From Oehlia diaphana (lineage: Eukaryota > Glomeromycota > Glomeromycetes > Glomerales > Glomeraceae), in NCBI GenBank assembly GCA_003833135.1, contig QZLH01000588.1, forward strand, positions 7,506 through 71,505: a stretch of 64,000 bases of DNA, written 5' to 3'. How positions within the stretch are numbered: the stretch's first letter is position 1; each line of letters opens with the position of its first letter. Below are positions 12,882-25,784 of this stretch, piece by piece. A program made the position numbers and the translations under genes. The notes below the pieces were generated by a model. That model had not been told where the DNA came from. It did not search any database and saw only the letters and a list, made by a program, of their open reading frames with translations.

Positions 12882-12965
12882 AAGTGGACAACATATATCA
12901 ACTGCGGAGAATAATATTAGTGGTTAACATATATTGCTGCGGGGAAGAATATTAGTGGTCAATAG
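12882..12965 (+). repeat. Tandem repeat cluster 1 (GTGGACAA unit)
   Basis: Two to three units of roughly 35-40 bp with the order AGTGGACAAC, ATATATCAACTGCGGAG, AATATTAGTGGT. It is followed within 20 bp by the GTGACC-core element at 12981, the same order as at 13337-13579. Confidence 0.6.
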
Positions 12966-12980
12966 TAATATTTGAAATAA

Positions 12981-13017
12981 GACAACTGTGACCCTTGGGT
13001 CACGGTCTCGTAGTTTG
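12981..13017 (-). repeat. GTGACC-core 40-bp element, copy 1
   Basis: The core is GTGACCCTTGGGTCAC, a perfect inverted repeat with a short loop. Flanking bases on the minus strand (CAAACTACGAGAC before, AGTTGTCTTAT after) match the copies at 18871, 27318 and 29243, which lie on the opposite strand. Confidence 0.7.
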
Positions 13018-13336
13018 AAATTTTTTTATCATTTCATTAGCAATGATATAATAATAGTAACAATGTGTTATTTGTAAGGATAAATGATTGTGACGATAAA
13101 TGTGTGGTAACGATATCAGTTTATTAATGTGTCGTATTCTTGCAATAAAAATATTTCTTCATAGTAATTTGTTGCTCTTTCCTCTTTCTTTTACATTATC
13201 ACGTGTTTTAGCAAACATGCTGAAAACTAATTCACGGAAAAGTTTGCATAGCGTTAGTCCCTTTGGATAGCAATTACGAGATATATTTATGCACAAAATT
13301 TCTTTGTCCATACATGGGGATCACTGAATTTGTATT

Positions 13337-13511
13337 GTGGACAATATCAACTGCGGAGATGAATACCTGTGGACGACATAAAAACAACGTGAAGAAAAAT
13401 ATAAGTAGACAACAGATATCAAATTTGTATTGTTGGACAATATCAACTGCGGAGATGATTATAAGTGGACAATATATATCAACTGCGGGGAAGAATATTA
13501 GTGGTCAACTT
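13337..13511 (+). repeat. Tandem repeat cluster 2 (GTGGACAA unit)
   Basis: Four to five imperfect units share GTGGACAATAT, ATCAACTGCGGAGATGA and GTGGTCAA with cluster 1. The GTGACC-core element follows at 13544, so the whole arrangement is a duplicated composite. Confidence 0.65.
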
Positions 13512-13543
13512 ATCATTATTGTGGTACTTTATCTGTGAAAAAA

Positions 13544-13579
13544 GGCAACTGTGACCCAAGGGTCACGGTCTCATAGTTC
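13544..13579 (-). repeat. GTGACC-core 40-bp element, copy 2
   Basis: Core GTGACCCAAGGGTCAC. The loop differs from copy 1 by exact inversion (CTTG versus CAAG), and the flanks match copy 1. Confidence 0.7.
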
Positions 13580-15015
13580 GGATAATATAATTGGTTACAC
13601 AAAATTATCATACATCTAATCATAAATGAGTAATATGTCTGACATCTTATCTTCACGCCGTTAGTATTAGTCCCTTTCGATGGCAAATGGTAATACCGAA
13701 TTTCAGCAATACATTTATAACATTTGCAACCAATATTATTGTGCTTGTAACTATTCCGTGAAGACTACTTTATAAGGTACACATTTTTATTATGACCATA
13801 ATGTCATGTGTCGTTACAAAGAAAAAAAAACACAAAAAGATAACAGTTTACACTAATATCCAGTGAATAACAAGAAAGTGGACATGCAATATAATTTTTT
13901 AGCAATCAAAAATATCAATAGAATGTCAGGGTGTCATGTGAGCGAAGCTTAGTACATTGTTATATTTTTCGTATATCCAGGTCCTATACTAGAACGACAT
14001 ATTGGTCAGTTAATTATATAAATGCCGACTTAAATATTCTCAGAAGACAGATTAGTGTCATTACCTATTGGATATCATTCAGCAGTACCAACGAGCATCA
14101 ACAAGTTTTGTGATCACATTAACTGTACTAATTTACAGATGAAAATGGAGTATTAATATGCGGTCATGCATATCATGAAGAATGCTTTCAAAAACTAGGT
14201 CTTCGATGCCACCATTCATTTGTTATTCTTACCTGGCTACTTCTATTGATGAATTGACACAGTCATATAACAATCAGTTGCGTATGGATAAAGATATAAA
14301 TGATTGAATTTTGATTTTGATAATGCAGAAACAATAAGTATACATAAAACGATTGATATTGAATTGAGTGAAAAAATATCAGGTATCTTTTGTAAGTTTT
14401 AAAATTTGAAATTTTATTAAAAGTTTACACTAATAATAAAACAGCTTTTGCAGAAAATCAGATTCAAATACCTCCTACGCAATAGCCATTGCGTGATACT
14501 TCAAATTGTTATCAACAATCTTGGTTCACTTCATAATATAGAGGAAAATTTATTAGCACGATTTGTATCATCTGAAATTGATAATACTCAAAGTACGATA
14601 GAATTTTTTTTTAATAGGTGCAATGGTGTAATTGTAAGTATTTTTTTGGACGTTTGTAGTAATTGTACAGGTTATTATATAGGTTATTGTATGGTTATTT
14701 CTGTATTATATAGGTTATTATATAGAATATTGCATAATTAAAGATTTTTAAAAGTATTTTTACGGTTTGAACTTTAAAAGAGCGAAAATAAAGTTTGTTT
14801 TATCGATTTGTGATAATTTCGGTAATATTTTAAATATGATGTATTAAATTTTGTGGTATTTGTGGTAACGTGAAAGCAAATTATTGGCTGACAAATATTC
14901 AAATCACGTGAAAAACAGCGATTAAAATCAAACGCGTATACAGATTATAGACTATTTGTCGCGTTAAGTACCTGAAAGTCTGAAACAAAAATCTCCATTA
15001 CATTTTACATGCGTT

Positions 15016-17221
15016 ATGTCACGATACTATCGTAATATGAGAGCCTGCAAGAAAGCTCTCAAAGAACCAAAACTAGTAAGTACATTTCTTAATATAACAA
15101 GCCCCTTTCCTTTGGGTTGTCTTGCGAGATCGCTCTTTTCGATGTAGTTGAAAGGGTATCATTTGTATATAGAGTGATTCCAGATCGAGCCACAAGAGTG
15201 GTTGGTCTGAGCTCCGTAAGGACACACAATCCAAAGAGGTTTCTTTTAATAAGGTCTACTGGTTCCGGAGGAGGAATTGGGTATGCATCCTTATTATAAA
15301 AAGAAACTTCGTTTGATATACTGAAAAATATATTTACTTAATGAATATTTCCATTAACAATGCTTCTATTATTAGGACAACAAGGAAAATATATTATTGA
15401 AAAAAATCAATGATGATTCAGAAAATAAGGTAATGAAATTTTTTCTCATTATTTAAATATTGTTTAAAATGATATAGAATAAATTTGATGTGTTTTACAG
15501 ATAGAATTTGATGATAAGAGATCTGCTTCTGACGTTCCTATAAAGCCCTTCATTCCTCCACCAGCTTCAGCCACTTTACAAGAAAAGAAAACTAATAAGA
15601 CAATGTTGCGGGACACATATTTAAACCTACGAAAAGAAGTTTTCAATCATCCTTCGCAGAAGGATGTAAGTTTATTGTTCTGTTTTACATCCATTCAAGA
15701 GACAATTTTTCTATGACTATTATATCTATTTTATCCGCTGTAGTGGTTCGTTGGAAAATTCAATGTTTCAAGCGATTTTCGTAAATTTCAAATATCGAAC
15801 GTAAACATACTAGAGGATGGTGGAATATTTCAATTCTCATCAGATGTCGAGAATATATTGTAAGTATGGTTCAAACACTCATGATTAAAACCAGACTAAT
15901 GAATCAAATTGTGTTGTAGATCTCTTCATCACATTATGCTTATAGACCTCACGAAGATGAAAAAACCGAACTATGTGACAACAGATGAACGGAGTTGGCG
16001 TTCAGCTATTCGACAAATTAGCCAACCTGATCCGCCAGACTTCTTCGGAAAAATATTAAATGAATATGAAAAGGTAATGCCGTTGTTGGTATGTGTAGTA
16101 GTAAAATAGTCTCTAACCATCTTTTGCAATCAAAATAGACGATAAATGACATAGATCAACTCCGACTATTATTTTATAAAATGTGGGGAACATATTATGA
16201 GAAAGTCATCTATTCAGATGACGAAAGACGAATTTTTGAAACCCTTCAAATTGTTTCACGTTCATTGTAATAATAATTTATTTTTACATAGTTTTTCTAT
16301 TTTCCTGTGTTATATCTGACTTTTTCCTTTAAGCTTTGAAAGAATGCACATGCCAACTGATTCGGTCAGAGACGATAACGAGGATACAGTTATGCACGAG
16401 TATATCCACGATGCATTTAAGGAAACTTTCCGAGATGAAAATTATGTGATAGTATGGTAGATAAACATATGTATACTATTTTGAACTTTTTTGAAGATAC
16501 TAATTGTTCCTTTTACTTGTTCTTTAATAAGGGCCAACTCAATAAGCGAGTCGTCCAAAGATCATCGTGCGACTTATGGATGTTCACAAGGTAAAAAAAC
16601 GGATATGACCATCTATCGAATTATCGAAGAGGGAGGCCGTGAAGAAATCTGTTTTATCGAGGCAAAACCATTTTCCATCTCAAGAAAGAGCAAAATAGGC
16701 GGTTATAATCTCTACAAAGTTGGCATATTTTGCCAGGGTGGGTTAAATAACATGATTTCTCTACATGGAACCAAATTCGAATCAAAAACGTTCGGAGGAC
16801 ACATTTGCGGTAAGTTTATTTTGAGAATTTTATGAATTTGTTTTTTCTTTAACTATTTCCTCATAAAAACATTATAGAGGCCTACATATATTTCTTTTCG
16901 ATGGATTTGGAATATGACGGTATCTACCGTTTCATACAACTTTCAGAAATTAAAATTGCACAAGGACTTCACGAATTTAACCTTGTTCGGAAGCTAATAA
17001 TGGAAACATACTTCCTTAAAGTAAATCTTTTCACAGTAATATCAAACATTTTCCACGTTCTTTAGCGCTTACCTTTTTATTCTGTTCAGTCCCGAATAGA
17101 CAATTATTATTCGGATCGGTATGGCCGAAGTGAATCTCCTCATCGAAATGATTTCGTTCGCCAACCAGCCGCTTCGCCTAGGGCATCCGGAAGTAACATT
17201 CCGGATGTTGATTTAAACTAA
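15016..17221 (+). CDS. Multi-exon PD-(D/E)XK nuclease-like protein of the Mucoromycota type
   Basis: I deduce about ten exons: 15016-15075 (uncertain), 15376-15429, 15501-15665, 15744-15859, 15920-16073, 16139-16266, 16334-16456, 16532-16809, 16878-17020 and 17090-17221. The last eight introns are 60-78 nt with GT/AG ends. Every junction keeps frame, giving about 450 residues ending at TAA 17219-17221. Exon 8 carries the signature of a restriction-endonuclease fold: GKKTDMTIY (acidic residue) then EICFIEAKP (the E-x-K pair). Exon 9 has MDLEYDGIYRFIQL, which recurs in a large uncharacterised Mucoromycota family. The C-terminal tail is Ser/Arg/Pro-rich. Function is unknown; related folds serve as toxin domains of CRN effectors and in transposon-linked proteins. 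The first exon and the 300-nt first intron (which itself contains an open frame at 15102-15299) are the weakest part of the model. Confidence 0.7.
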
Positions 17222-17884
17222 AAAAAACAAGGACATTCTTTAACTTTCATTGATGCTAATTATTGTGGATTAATTTACATGTAATTTTATGATATGTATA
17301 ACATTAGTAGTGGGTTAGGAACATTGTATGAAACAAAATTGTATAATTAATTGCTATATTAATTGCTGTATTAATTGCTGTATAACGTTTAATAATATGT
17401 TAAAATTGAAGCTATGTAGCCTAGATTAACAATATAATGATCTTGAATTTTATTATCAATTCAATAAATAACAGTTGCAAAACAATTAACAAAACAAAGT
17501 TTCAGGTTAAATATTTTTTAATATGTATGCATCTGAGGCAACGGTGAAATTCGTGTTGTTACTAAGCGTTTCATAAGTGACATTAGGAACAATATAATTT
17601 TGTAAATATTTAACGTAATCTTTCATGTCGGCTAGAAATATTTAAATATATCGGAGTCCTTATCCCGAAAGAAGGTTCTATAAGGAAATGATTTTTATAA
17701 AAACCCATTAATACTAAGAAACGCCCATTCCATTTTACAAGAAGCTCTAGGCTGATTTATTTTACTACTTTTATCTGCGCTAATCTAAGAGGTGTGAGCT
17801 GAGGATTTTATATATTATGTTTAAGGGAGATTTAAGAACTATTACCGGTAAGTGATAGACCCATTTGTTTGCGCTTGGGATAGT

Positions 17885-18199
17885 ATGCTGATGCTTTTAG
17901 ACGCTGAACATGTTTTCGTTAAATACAAGGATGGGAAAGCCATAGAACCAATTCAAGAATTTCCTCCGCTGAGAGTTTAGTGAGCATTGCTTTCGTTTCT
18001 GTAATCGCATTTTTTAAGACAAAAAAGTACTAAGTCATCCATTATTAGCATTATCGAAAACCAAAAAGAAATAACTCTTAATGTAAATGGAAATGAGCAG
18101 AGTATACACCTCGAGAAAATGAAAAAAAGCAAGACTATCCAAGTAGGTACTATTGATGTGAAATTAAAATTTCAGGAAGACTCCCCATCGGGAACCTAA
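17885..18199 (+). other. Possible small or partial gene, unknown
   Basis: Two open stretches look coding. 17885-17980 encodes 31 residues (MLMLLDAEHVFVKYKDGK...). 18050-18199 encodes about 49 residues rich in Lys/Glu (IIENQKEITLNVNGNEQSIH...), preceded by an AG acceptor-like TTATTAG. They could be exons of one small gene or a relic. The second ends inside a mini-hairpin (TCCCCATCGGGA). No family is recognised. Confidence 0.3.
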
Positions 18200-19253
18200 G
18201 AGGTTCTTCAGATGCTCTACTAAGAAAATCATGAATCTGTTTTTTAAATATTTGCGAATTAAGTATGTGTTGGGATTCCATGGGCTATTCTTTGTTCCGA
18301 ATTGTCACAAATATTAATCTCTGACCTATTAAGAAACAGTCTTATAAAGAATTTGTACCTTAGAAGATGAAAATATTACTGTCCATATATACTTGTTCGT
18401 TATCTGAGAGAGATTATTGCGAATCAGTTAAATAAACATGCTCTTGGGCAATGCCCAGTTTCCACCTGAAATGAAATGCTTTCTCGTGAAATATATTTTT
18501 CAAATAATTATGTCCCACTTTTGTGTAAACTGTTGATACTATTTTTGTTCGCAAAAAATGATACTGTAAAAGATTTTATAAAAAGATAAAGGAAGACCCT
18601 TCGGGGAGTGCATAGCACTCAGGAGTTGGAGTTTTACGTTGTTCGATTCTTTATCATCTGCGGCAGAAAATTACTGGACATCTCCTTAAAACGACCAAGG
18701 AATAATTTCTAAATCACACATTACCACAGCTCTTGTGGAATTTTCTTCGTACTGCGGTTTTAAATGGAAGCAATCGGGATAATGATAATGCATCAATCCG
18801 AAGCCGGATAATGTCATACCGAAATGGTTGTACAAATAGCAACCGCAATCATAGGCTAGATAACAATTAACAAATTACGAGACTGTGACCTTAGGGTCAC
18901 GGTTGGCTTATCTCATTACGCCATTCCTCATGTAGTACAAATGTTTATGCTGCTAGAAGGATTATACAAAGTTTAGTAATTAGTGACACTCACATCACTG
19001 CTCTTGTGACACCCTATCTTCCTTAATTAAACAGTAATTCTTTTCTGATGACAAATCGTTTTTCAGACATAGAATAACCACATGATCTTTGACGATGAAA
19101 TTTTTTTTATTGATACACAATGATAAATACAGGCACATCCTGGGCTCGGCCCAAAATTCGGGATGTAACCCGTAATACATGTAAAAAATAAATACATATC
19201 GAAGAAAGGCTAAAGCCAAGGATACATGCCGATTTTTTTTTTACGCTAAGACT
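18200..19253. other. Gene-poor island DNA
   Basis: Contains adjacent mini-hairpins at 18597-18605 and 18606-18620, a TGGGCAATGCCCA palindrome near 18456-18468 and GTGACC element copy 3. No coding evidence. Confidence 0.5.
18871..18914 (+). repeat. GTGACC-core 40-bp element, copy 3
   Basis: Reads CAAATTACGAGACTGTGACC, then a TTAG loop region, GGTCACGGTTGGCTTAT. This is the reverse-complement orientation of copies 1, 2 and 4. Confidence 0.7.
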
Positions 19254-20712
19254 CTAAGACTTAACCACAAGATTACTCGATGACTTTACCCTTTTTATTT
19301 CCCTCGATTCCTTCCCAGCATCCTTTGGCTTTTGTGCCTCCTCCAATAACCATACAATATGCCCAAGAACCTTTTCCACTTTAGTTTGCATGTTATCATC
19401 TTTATAAACGACAATCACTGGTTCCGAAAGCTTGAAAGATGGTTTCCCCTCGCTATCTAGAGTGCATTCCATGAAGTACCACTCTCTTGCGTCAGTTACG
19501 ATCCCAAATACCTTATCCACATCCTGTTCATCTTCCATCTCGTTGGCTTTACGCTTACGACCAGTCAAGGATGATTCCAATTGTACAGATGCCTGGGCAA
19601 ACCCTTTCATAAAATCTTCCCTCTTGACTTCGACTAAGCCAAGGATCCTTCCAGTTGAACGGCACTCCATAGCGTAGTCAAGATTTCCTTGTCCATTACG
19701 ACCCTCGATGAATTTCTCCGGAATGATTTTGAAGTTATCCTCATAGAACGAGACTCCGCTAGCCAAATAACAGTAAGAATAAATGGATTTCGTTGCTTCA
19801 TATGCCATGTCGAGTGGAGTAGTTCTTTGTCGAAGTCTCAATTCGGCCAACAGATGTTTAACTTCTGCCTGTGCCTTTTCATTACTTAAGTTAGCACAGC
19901 CACATGAAAAAACGGGAAATACATCGATACTTGGACTCGGGTCCTCACTAAGTCCATAAAGCTGACACATCTTTGGGAACGACCAATCTGAGAATGCTTT
20001 TGAGGGGGTCTCTATGATTACGGTAAACTTGGAAATGCTAATATGCGTAGGATCTCACGGAGGTCTTGATCGCTCCGAGGAGAATATTTGTCTCCATCAT
20101 TCATGAAGTTAAGTTCCGCCCCATCATTTTCAAGTGCGGGTGGTTGATACAACTTACGTATATATTCTTTGAGCCCTTCGAGAGTCGCATGTTCGATATT
20201 TGCAGTCCACTTATTTGGTTTCCGTTTCGGGCTCACGACAACGTAGAAATCTGCAGTTAACGACAGGGTTAAAAAAATTCTCACGAAGCCTCTCCACCAT
20301 TCCAACTACCTTACACGTACCATATCCAGACTTGCTAAGTTTCTCTTTCAGCGAGGCGACTTCCTCTCTTAATTTCAACACCTCGTCCGAAGCGGCAGTC
20401 GAAGCGGGTGGTTCAACTATGACGTGAATACACTCTTCAGCAGGTGAGTCAGGGAAGTATTTCGAAATCTTTTTTATTGCTAACAGCTCTTCATTGTCCT
20501 TGAGATTGAGATTCCGCAAGTGATCGTCGTGATCGCCAGCAATTTCCACCTTCCATAACTTAATGTCCTTGGCGTCAACGTTAGCGAAAGTTTGCGGATT
20601 TTCTGCTTTAATAACTTTTTTGAGCTCACCAACAAGACTATTTTTATCTATATAGACAGGAAAGACATTTGCGAGTGTTTCCTTTAACGAGACAGAGTAA
20701 CGTGATAGACAT
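19254..20712 (-). pseudogene. Crinkler (CRN)-family effector-type gene with frame breaks
   Basis: The canonical CRN start MSITLLCLVKGNT begins at 20712. The rest of the ubiquitin-like header (NVFPVYIDKNS, LWKVEI, ISKYFP) and the header-ending IHVIVEPP motif continue in a frame one base away, so there is a single-base offset near 20676. A 64-nt intron (20314-20251, GTAAGG...CTGCAG) joins cleanly to YVVVSPKRKPNKW. A second offset near 20038-20044 separates LREILRI from FTVIIETPSKAFSDWSF. From there the frame is open to the stop at 19254. The C-terminal part has a PD-(D/E)XK-type core (GNLDYAMEC, then GLVEVKRED) followed by a Gln-bearing helix (FAQASVQLESSL). CRN proteins of this design are secreted or host-directed effectors in oomycetes and are known in AM fungi; the role here is inference. 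The lesions could be real decay or assembly errors. An alternative is a shorter functional product from the intact 3' ORF (ATG at 19970). Confidence 0.8.
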
Positions 20713-23700
20713 TTTCGGCTTAAATAGAATATTTTATTGGCTAAACTGCTGTATACGAGAACAAAATTTTTAAAAATACTATATGTGAGAAATGTGGATG
20801 TTGCACAGAACTGCCGTGTGATCATTTGTTTCGTAACACAAGAGTATATGCATCTGCTTAGCGAGCAGAATCAGCAGATGATCGATGCTCCGGACTCATT
20901 CTGTAGTTAGTATATTATCAAAAGTATAAATGTAGGTTACAAATCGAAAATAAATAGGTATTATGATTCATGTAATATATCAACAAACACACCGAATTCC
21001 TCATATCTTGTTCTACTAATTCGCATATTGTCAAAATCATTCGGCTCTGGATTAACTTTTGCCGAAGCTTTGATTATAATAGTTAAGACTCATAAATCTT
21101 TCCGTTTGATGATATCGAACATTGTTTCCTAATATTTCCCATTTTCTGTGAATCGTTCGATGAAGACATATTATATTACCATCAACTAAATCACTTCGTG
21201 AGCACAGCTCAGAATTTAATGGAAACTGCGGTAGAATCACGTTATACTCTGTTCATAGTGTAGAGTGTCACGTGTCTGAAATATGATGTCACGATCACGA
21301 GATTGCCGCAGTTATCATAAATTATTATTTATTGTACAAGCAAACATTAGAAACAAAAAAAAAATATAACTAATAATTCTAATTGCATATAATAACTCCC
21401 ATACCTTCGGAATTACATAATCATCATACTTTCTTAGATTAAATTATATGAATTATGATTGCCAATGGTAATATTAACGGGACATATTCATGATCATGTC
21501 TTGTTTGTAGTAAATCCGAAACTAGTATTCTTCAATATACAAGGAAATGAAGGTTTACTTGTCACGTAGCCCAACCTTATTTTTTCCAGAATCTTTCGAC
21601 TAAAAACATTAACAATATTAGTAAATCACATGTTATGAAATGACGCACTTAGACTATTATTGATTTACGCAGTCTATAATCATGTAACAGTTGACGATTT
21701 CGTATGACACTGGATCATCACAACGGGTGTAAAAGAGTTTTCTCAACTAGCGATATATCAATATGACTTATGAGAACCGTTTATTGCATTTTATTCCGTG
21801 CAGCTATTCCATGTAGTTCAAGTACAGCAATAGATGCCTGAAGGGTATCCCTTTGGGATGTAGAATAGCTAATAGTTAAGATTCAGCGTTCTACGTTATT
21901 CCACATATCCCTCAATAAACAACCTTTCTTCTTTAAGAGTTATAGCATCGTATCCATTATTTGTTTCCTTACAAGGATTAATTTACGCACACTATTCCAT
22001 AAGTATCCTTCACGTATGATCTTTCATTGACACCCCCATCTAACAATTAGAATTAATAACCCGTTACTTATCATTTGTGCATAAGTAAAATACTGAATCT
22101 AACTCCGTTTCATAATCATTGTATTCATACTATAACAATACCATAACGATGTACTTTTTTTGTTTCGTTCACATTAATTTGCAGCAAGGTTATCTCCATA
22201 ATAATGTAATATACCGTTATCAACAAAGAGGATAAATAGGCGAAGCTCAGTCTCACCGGAGTACAGAGCTTGAATATCATAACATAATAAGTATATTTAG
22301 CATAACTATTACTCTCTCGTATCTCGTTGTAAGACATTTCTATTAATCACAATAAAATAAACCATGCCCTATTAATCGGCAAGTGTTCAGATAAAGTACC
22401 ATAGTATTATGACTGCGCAGCCTAATCCCAATAAAACCAAATGTTTTATAATTCGAGAGGTTATAGGACATCCGCTCCTATGGGGATTCGCTTCACGAAT
22501 CTGTACACTATAAAATTTTTGTCTTTCTTGCTACAGCGCCATCTCAATTTATGAAAGAAGACTACTCTATAGAATACATATCTCCTTGTTACCTATTATC
22601 GTGATTACTTTTGTATTCGTCTTTGTCATTGCCGATTTTTCTACATTTTGATTATCTTCTGACAACCCTGAGTAATGGTTATAGATGTCCGCATTTTTTC
22701 TATATTGGCATAAACATAACCAAGAAGTTTAAAAGAAACCACCCTTCGGGGATGCTTCACATCAGACGCCCCCATTCCTGTTATTAGAATCTGTTGTCGG
22801 ACTTTTCTTTATGTTGTTCCCGACGTTAGCTCTTGTACAAAGTAATAATCTAAGGTTCACTGGTCTTTACATTTTTCCATTTGTCCGTTCGTTTACTGCT
22901 TAAGATGAAATATGAACATCCGTGAATAATGCAACAGTTATTACATACGGTTAGTTTATTTCGGAATCAAAATAAAGAGAGATTATTGGCAGTGCTTTGG
23001 CTAGTTTCACTGAATTTGTAAGACAACATATTCACTGAGCGACCCAAACCCGAACAAATTGCTTGTTTTCATTTGAGGAAAATAATAAAATGGAATATGT
23101 ACATAATGCAATTACTCTCCTTGTTTAGTTCTAAACGAATCTTGTATCAAATAACGGAACAATATATTTTGCTAAAAAAAGTGATGAGGATAATTTTCAC
23201 GGAATTATATAGCCCGATTATGGTGTAACATCTACACGTGCGAATATGACTTCCCCTTAAAAATCGCCGCAGCACTTTATCTGTGAATTGCTATTGGTTT
23301 ATCAAATAGGGGTCTATTGCCTTTTTCATATTAGGTTACTGAGAGAACATATTACTATCGAAACGAAATAATTAGTTCGTTTGTCAAGTTAGTCTTCTAT
23401 GGAGCCAGTAGTTCTTTTTCTTTGCGTTTTGTTGTACCGATAGTCTTGTACAGTTTACTTTATTGCCTTTATATTGACTTACAGTTATCACAGAAAAAAG
23501 AAATAATAACACGTAAGATCAAGATATTAAAGCAGTCTTTAGGTTGCAATTAAATCTCGTGCCAGATGAATATGCAGTAACTGTTGCCATTATCCTACCA
23601 CTTAGGCTAAAGTTACTGTGTAAAAAATTCTACACTAACCATCTCAAAAAAAAGCAGATATCAATAGTAGACAACACTAAAAGTAACATGCTGAAATAAT

Positions 23701-24089
23701 GGTTCTCGATTTCCAACGGATACAGGATATGTAACGGAGATAGTATAAAAGTTAGTCTGGTGCGATAGTGATCCAAAATATAACTCACTTCGTGCCCTTC
23801 GGGCAGAATTTCGTCAATCTTGTGGCAAGAAAAATGCATACTATGGACAGGCTTATTAAGCAATACCATGAAGCGAGTTGCTTCCTTGATTCCAATACCT
23901 CGTTCAAGGCGGTGGTCGTCACGGGCGGTCCAACTGTAATTATTATATATTGAACGAATTGTGAAGGCCTGCTCTCCAGGTATTTGTACCATCGTTGCTA
24001 TATGACTGTCTTACCGCTCAACACGTTTATTTCTCATTAACACAGTCTTATATAAATTATCTATTACAGTAAACGAACAAAGGAAAAAT

Positions 24090-24176
24090 TGTATATGAAA
24101 AATCTTCCCTTACTTTGGGAGATCTATTTCATATACTGATTTTTTGAGGAGCGAAGAAAATTATGAAGGATGGAAT
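24090..24176 (+). repeat. GAGGAACGAAG dispersed repeat, copy B (full hairpin)
   Basis: Here the left half folds back on itself: GTATATGAAA...TCTTCCC pairs with GGGAGA...TTTCATATAC, followed by GAGGAGCGAAGAAAATTATG and AAGGATGGAAT. The other copies keep only the left arm, so this may be the ancestral form. Confidence 0.6.
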
Positions 24177-24820
24177 TGGGATACAAGTAAAATGTGGACA
24201 TGTAATCACACCTACAATATATGAATGAATAGATATTTTAGCAAATAAGTGTTGACGCTTGATACGAAAATGTCGGATAATTATTGCGTAAAGATTTGTC
24301 TGGGAATCGGATTTCTTTTCAGATGCGTGTTAAGCACAGTCTCACTAAAAACAGTTACATCTGTTGGTAACAATAGTCACGTAATTAGGTAACGATAGTT
24401 ATTTTTTTATACCGTTCTTGTAATTTCACGTTATTATATTTTACTTTTCATTGCTTGAGAACATACTTTAACGATTATAATATATATATAGCAACTATTG
24501 CTCCGTGGATCATATTGCTAACAAATAACTTATCAGATATTGTTCCAAATTCGTCTGACAGATCACTGGTTAATTTTAGATAGCGTATGAGACTTTCAAT
24601 ATATAATAAAAAGTATTATGCCCAGGAGGATATTCTGACGTTACCGACGAAACTAGATACATTATGGAACACCAACAAGATATCTAGTGACTTGTTGAAA
24701 AGAATAGTATTATGATTTCTGTATGGTTCTTGACCACGCTTATTTTTCAATAACCTAACCTTAGTGAAACCTCACAAAGTGTGCATAATTATCTATTTCT
24801 GTGATTGAATAATAAACAAA

Positions 24821-24880
24821 TTGTATACGAAAAATCTTCCCCAATTTTCTGAGGAACGAAGGAATTATGAAGGATGGAAT
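24821..24880 (+). repeat. GAGGAACGAAG dispersed repeat, copy C
   Basis: GTATACGAAAAATCTTCCCC is directly followed by AATTTTCTGAGGAACGAAGG and ATTATGAAGGATGGAAT. About 30 bp of the hairpin in copy B is missing. Confidence 0.6.
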
Positions 24881-25784
24881 CTCAAAGGTTCCGGTGAATC
24901 TAACTCATATTTTAATTCCCTGAACGAAGTAATTCTAATGTTATCCAACAATCACGGACATTCGTTTTTTTATTGTAATAAATAACGGATAATAATAATA
25001 CAGTTTCGTGAAGTGAATCCCTTTGGGATTTTTTCGTAAACATAACTTAATACACTACAGTTATTGATTAGTTACCTGAAGGGAACTAAATATGGTCTTT
25101 GAGATACAACAATATACTGTACATACGATTTATCATGTAACCTACCTATTCTTATCATTTTGATAACGATAATGTGGACAATTATTAATTCACAAGCCAT
25201 AAAATATGAATACCTCATGTGTCTCGTTGTTTAGTGTCATCTCAGACATAGGTTATACACTCGGCAATCCCTGCAAGTCGGAATTTGTATTTTTTTCCAG
25301 GACGAAATTTATTTTGTAATATAGTCGGTATTATATATTTGGTACCAAAAGGCGATGCGATATACTCATCATTAAAATCTGGTTTACCTTAAAAGTAGAA
25401 GATTGTCTCACTATGTGTTACTATCCATAAATCGTGATAATTTTGGGTTTCGCTGGAATAATAATTTCCCATATGTATACGTTTTTTTCCGACAAAAAAA
25501 TTATATGATACAATTAAACAAAGAAAAATCCTTAGTATGAAATCAAGCTGCGCAGCGTGTTCTATTTGGGACTGATTTCTTCTCGTATAATGATGTTCTT
25601 GTCATAGACGTTTTAACTGGTCGCTCAAAGATGGGGTTCACCACATCGGACTTGAGGAACTCAAGGCAGTGTAACTGGCCGGGGTAGATGGGTATATCAC
25701 GTCTAGTTACTACTGTAAGGATCGGTCAATTTCAAGAATGTTGAATATACGGGACTAGTTGGTAAGTAAATTTAGTTATACGCT

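Larger units (their letters stand above)
12149..15015. other. Gene-poor island DNA with repeats
   Basis: I found no supported gene. It holds mini-hairpins (12606-12631), two clusters of a GTGGACAATATATATCAACT tandem repeat and two copies of the GTGACC-core element, annotated separately. Frames at 13263-13538 and 13931-14113 are translations of repeats. Confidence 0.5.

Noticed and set aside
19689..19889. Plus-strand ORFs across the CRN gene (for example 19432-19677)
   Set aside because: They are antisense shadows of the CRN reading frame.
23630..23992. 120-codon ORF on the minus strand in the island
   Set aside because: It contains a TGCCCTTCGGGCA hairpin and ends in low-complexity hydrophobic sequence; no motif, paralogue or splice context supports it.
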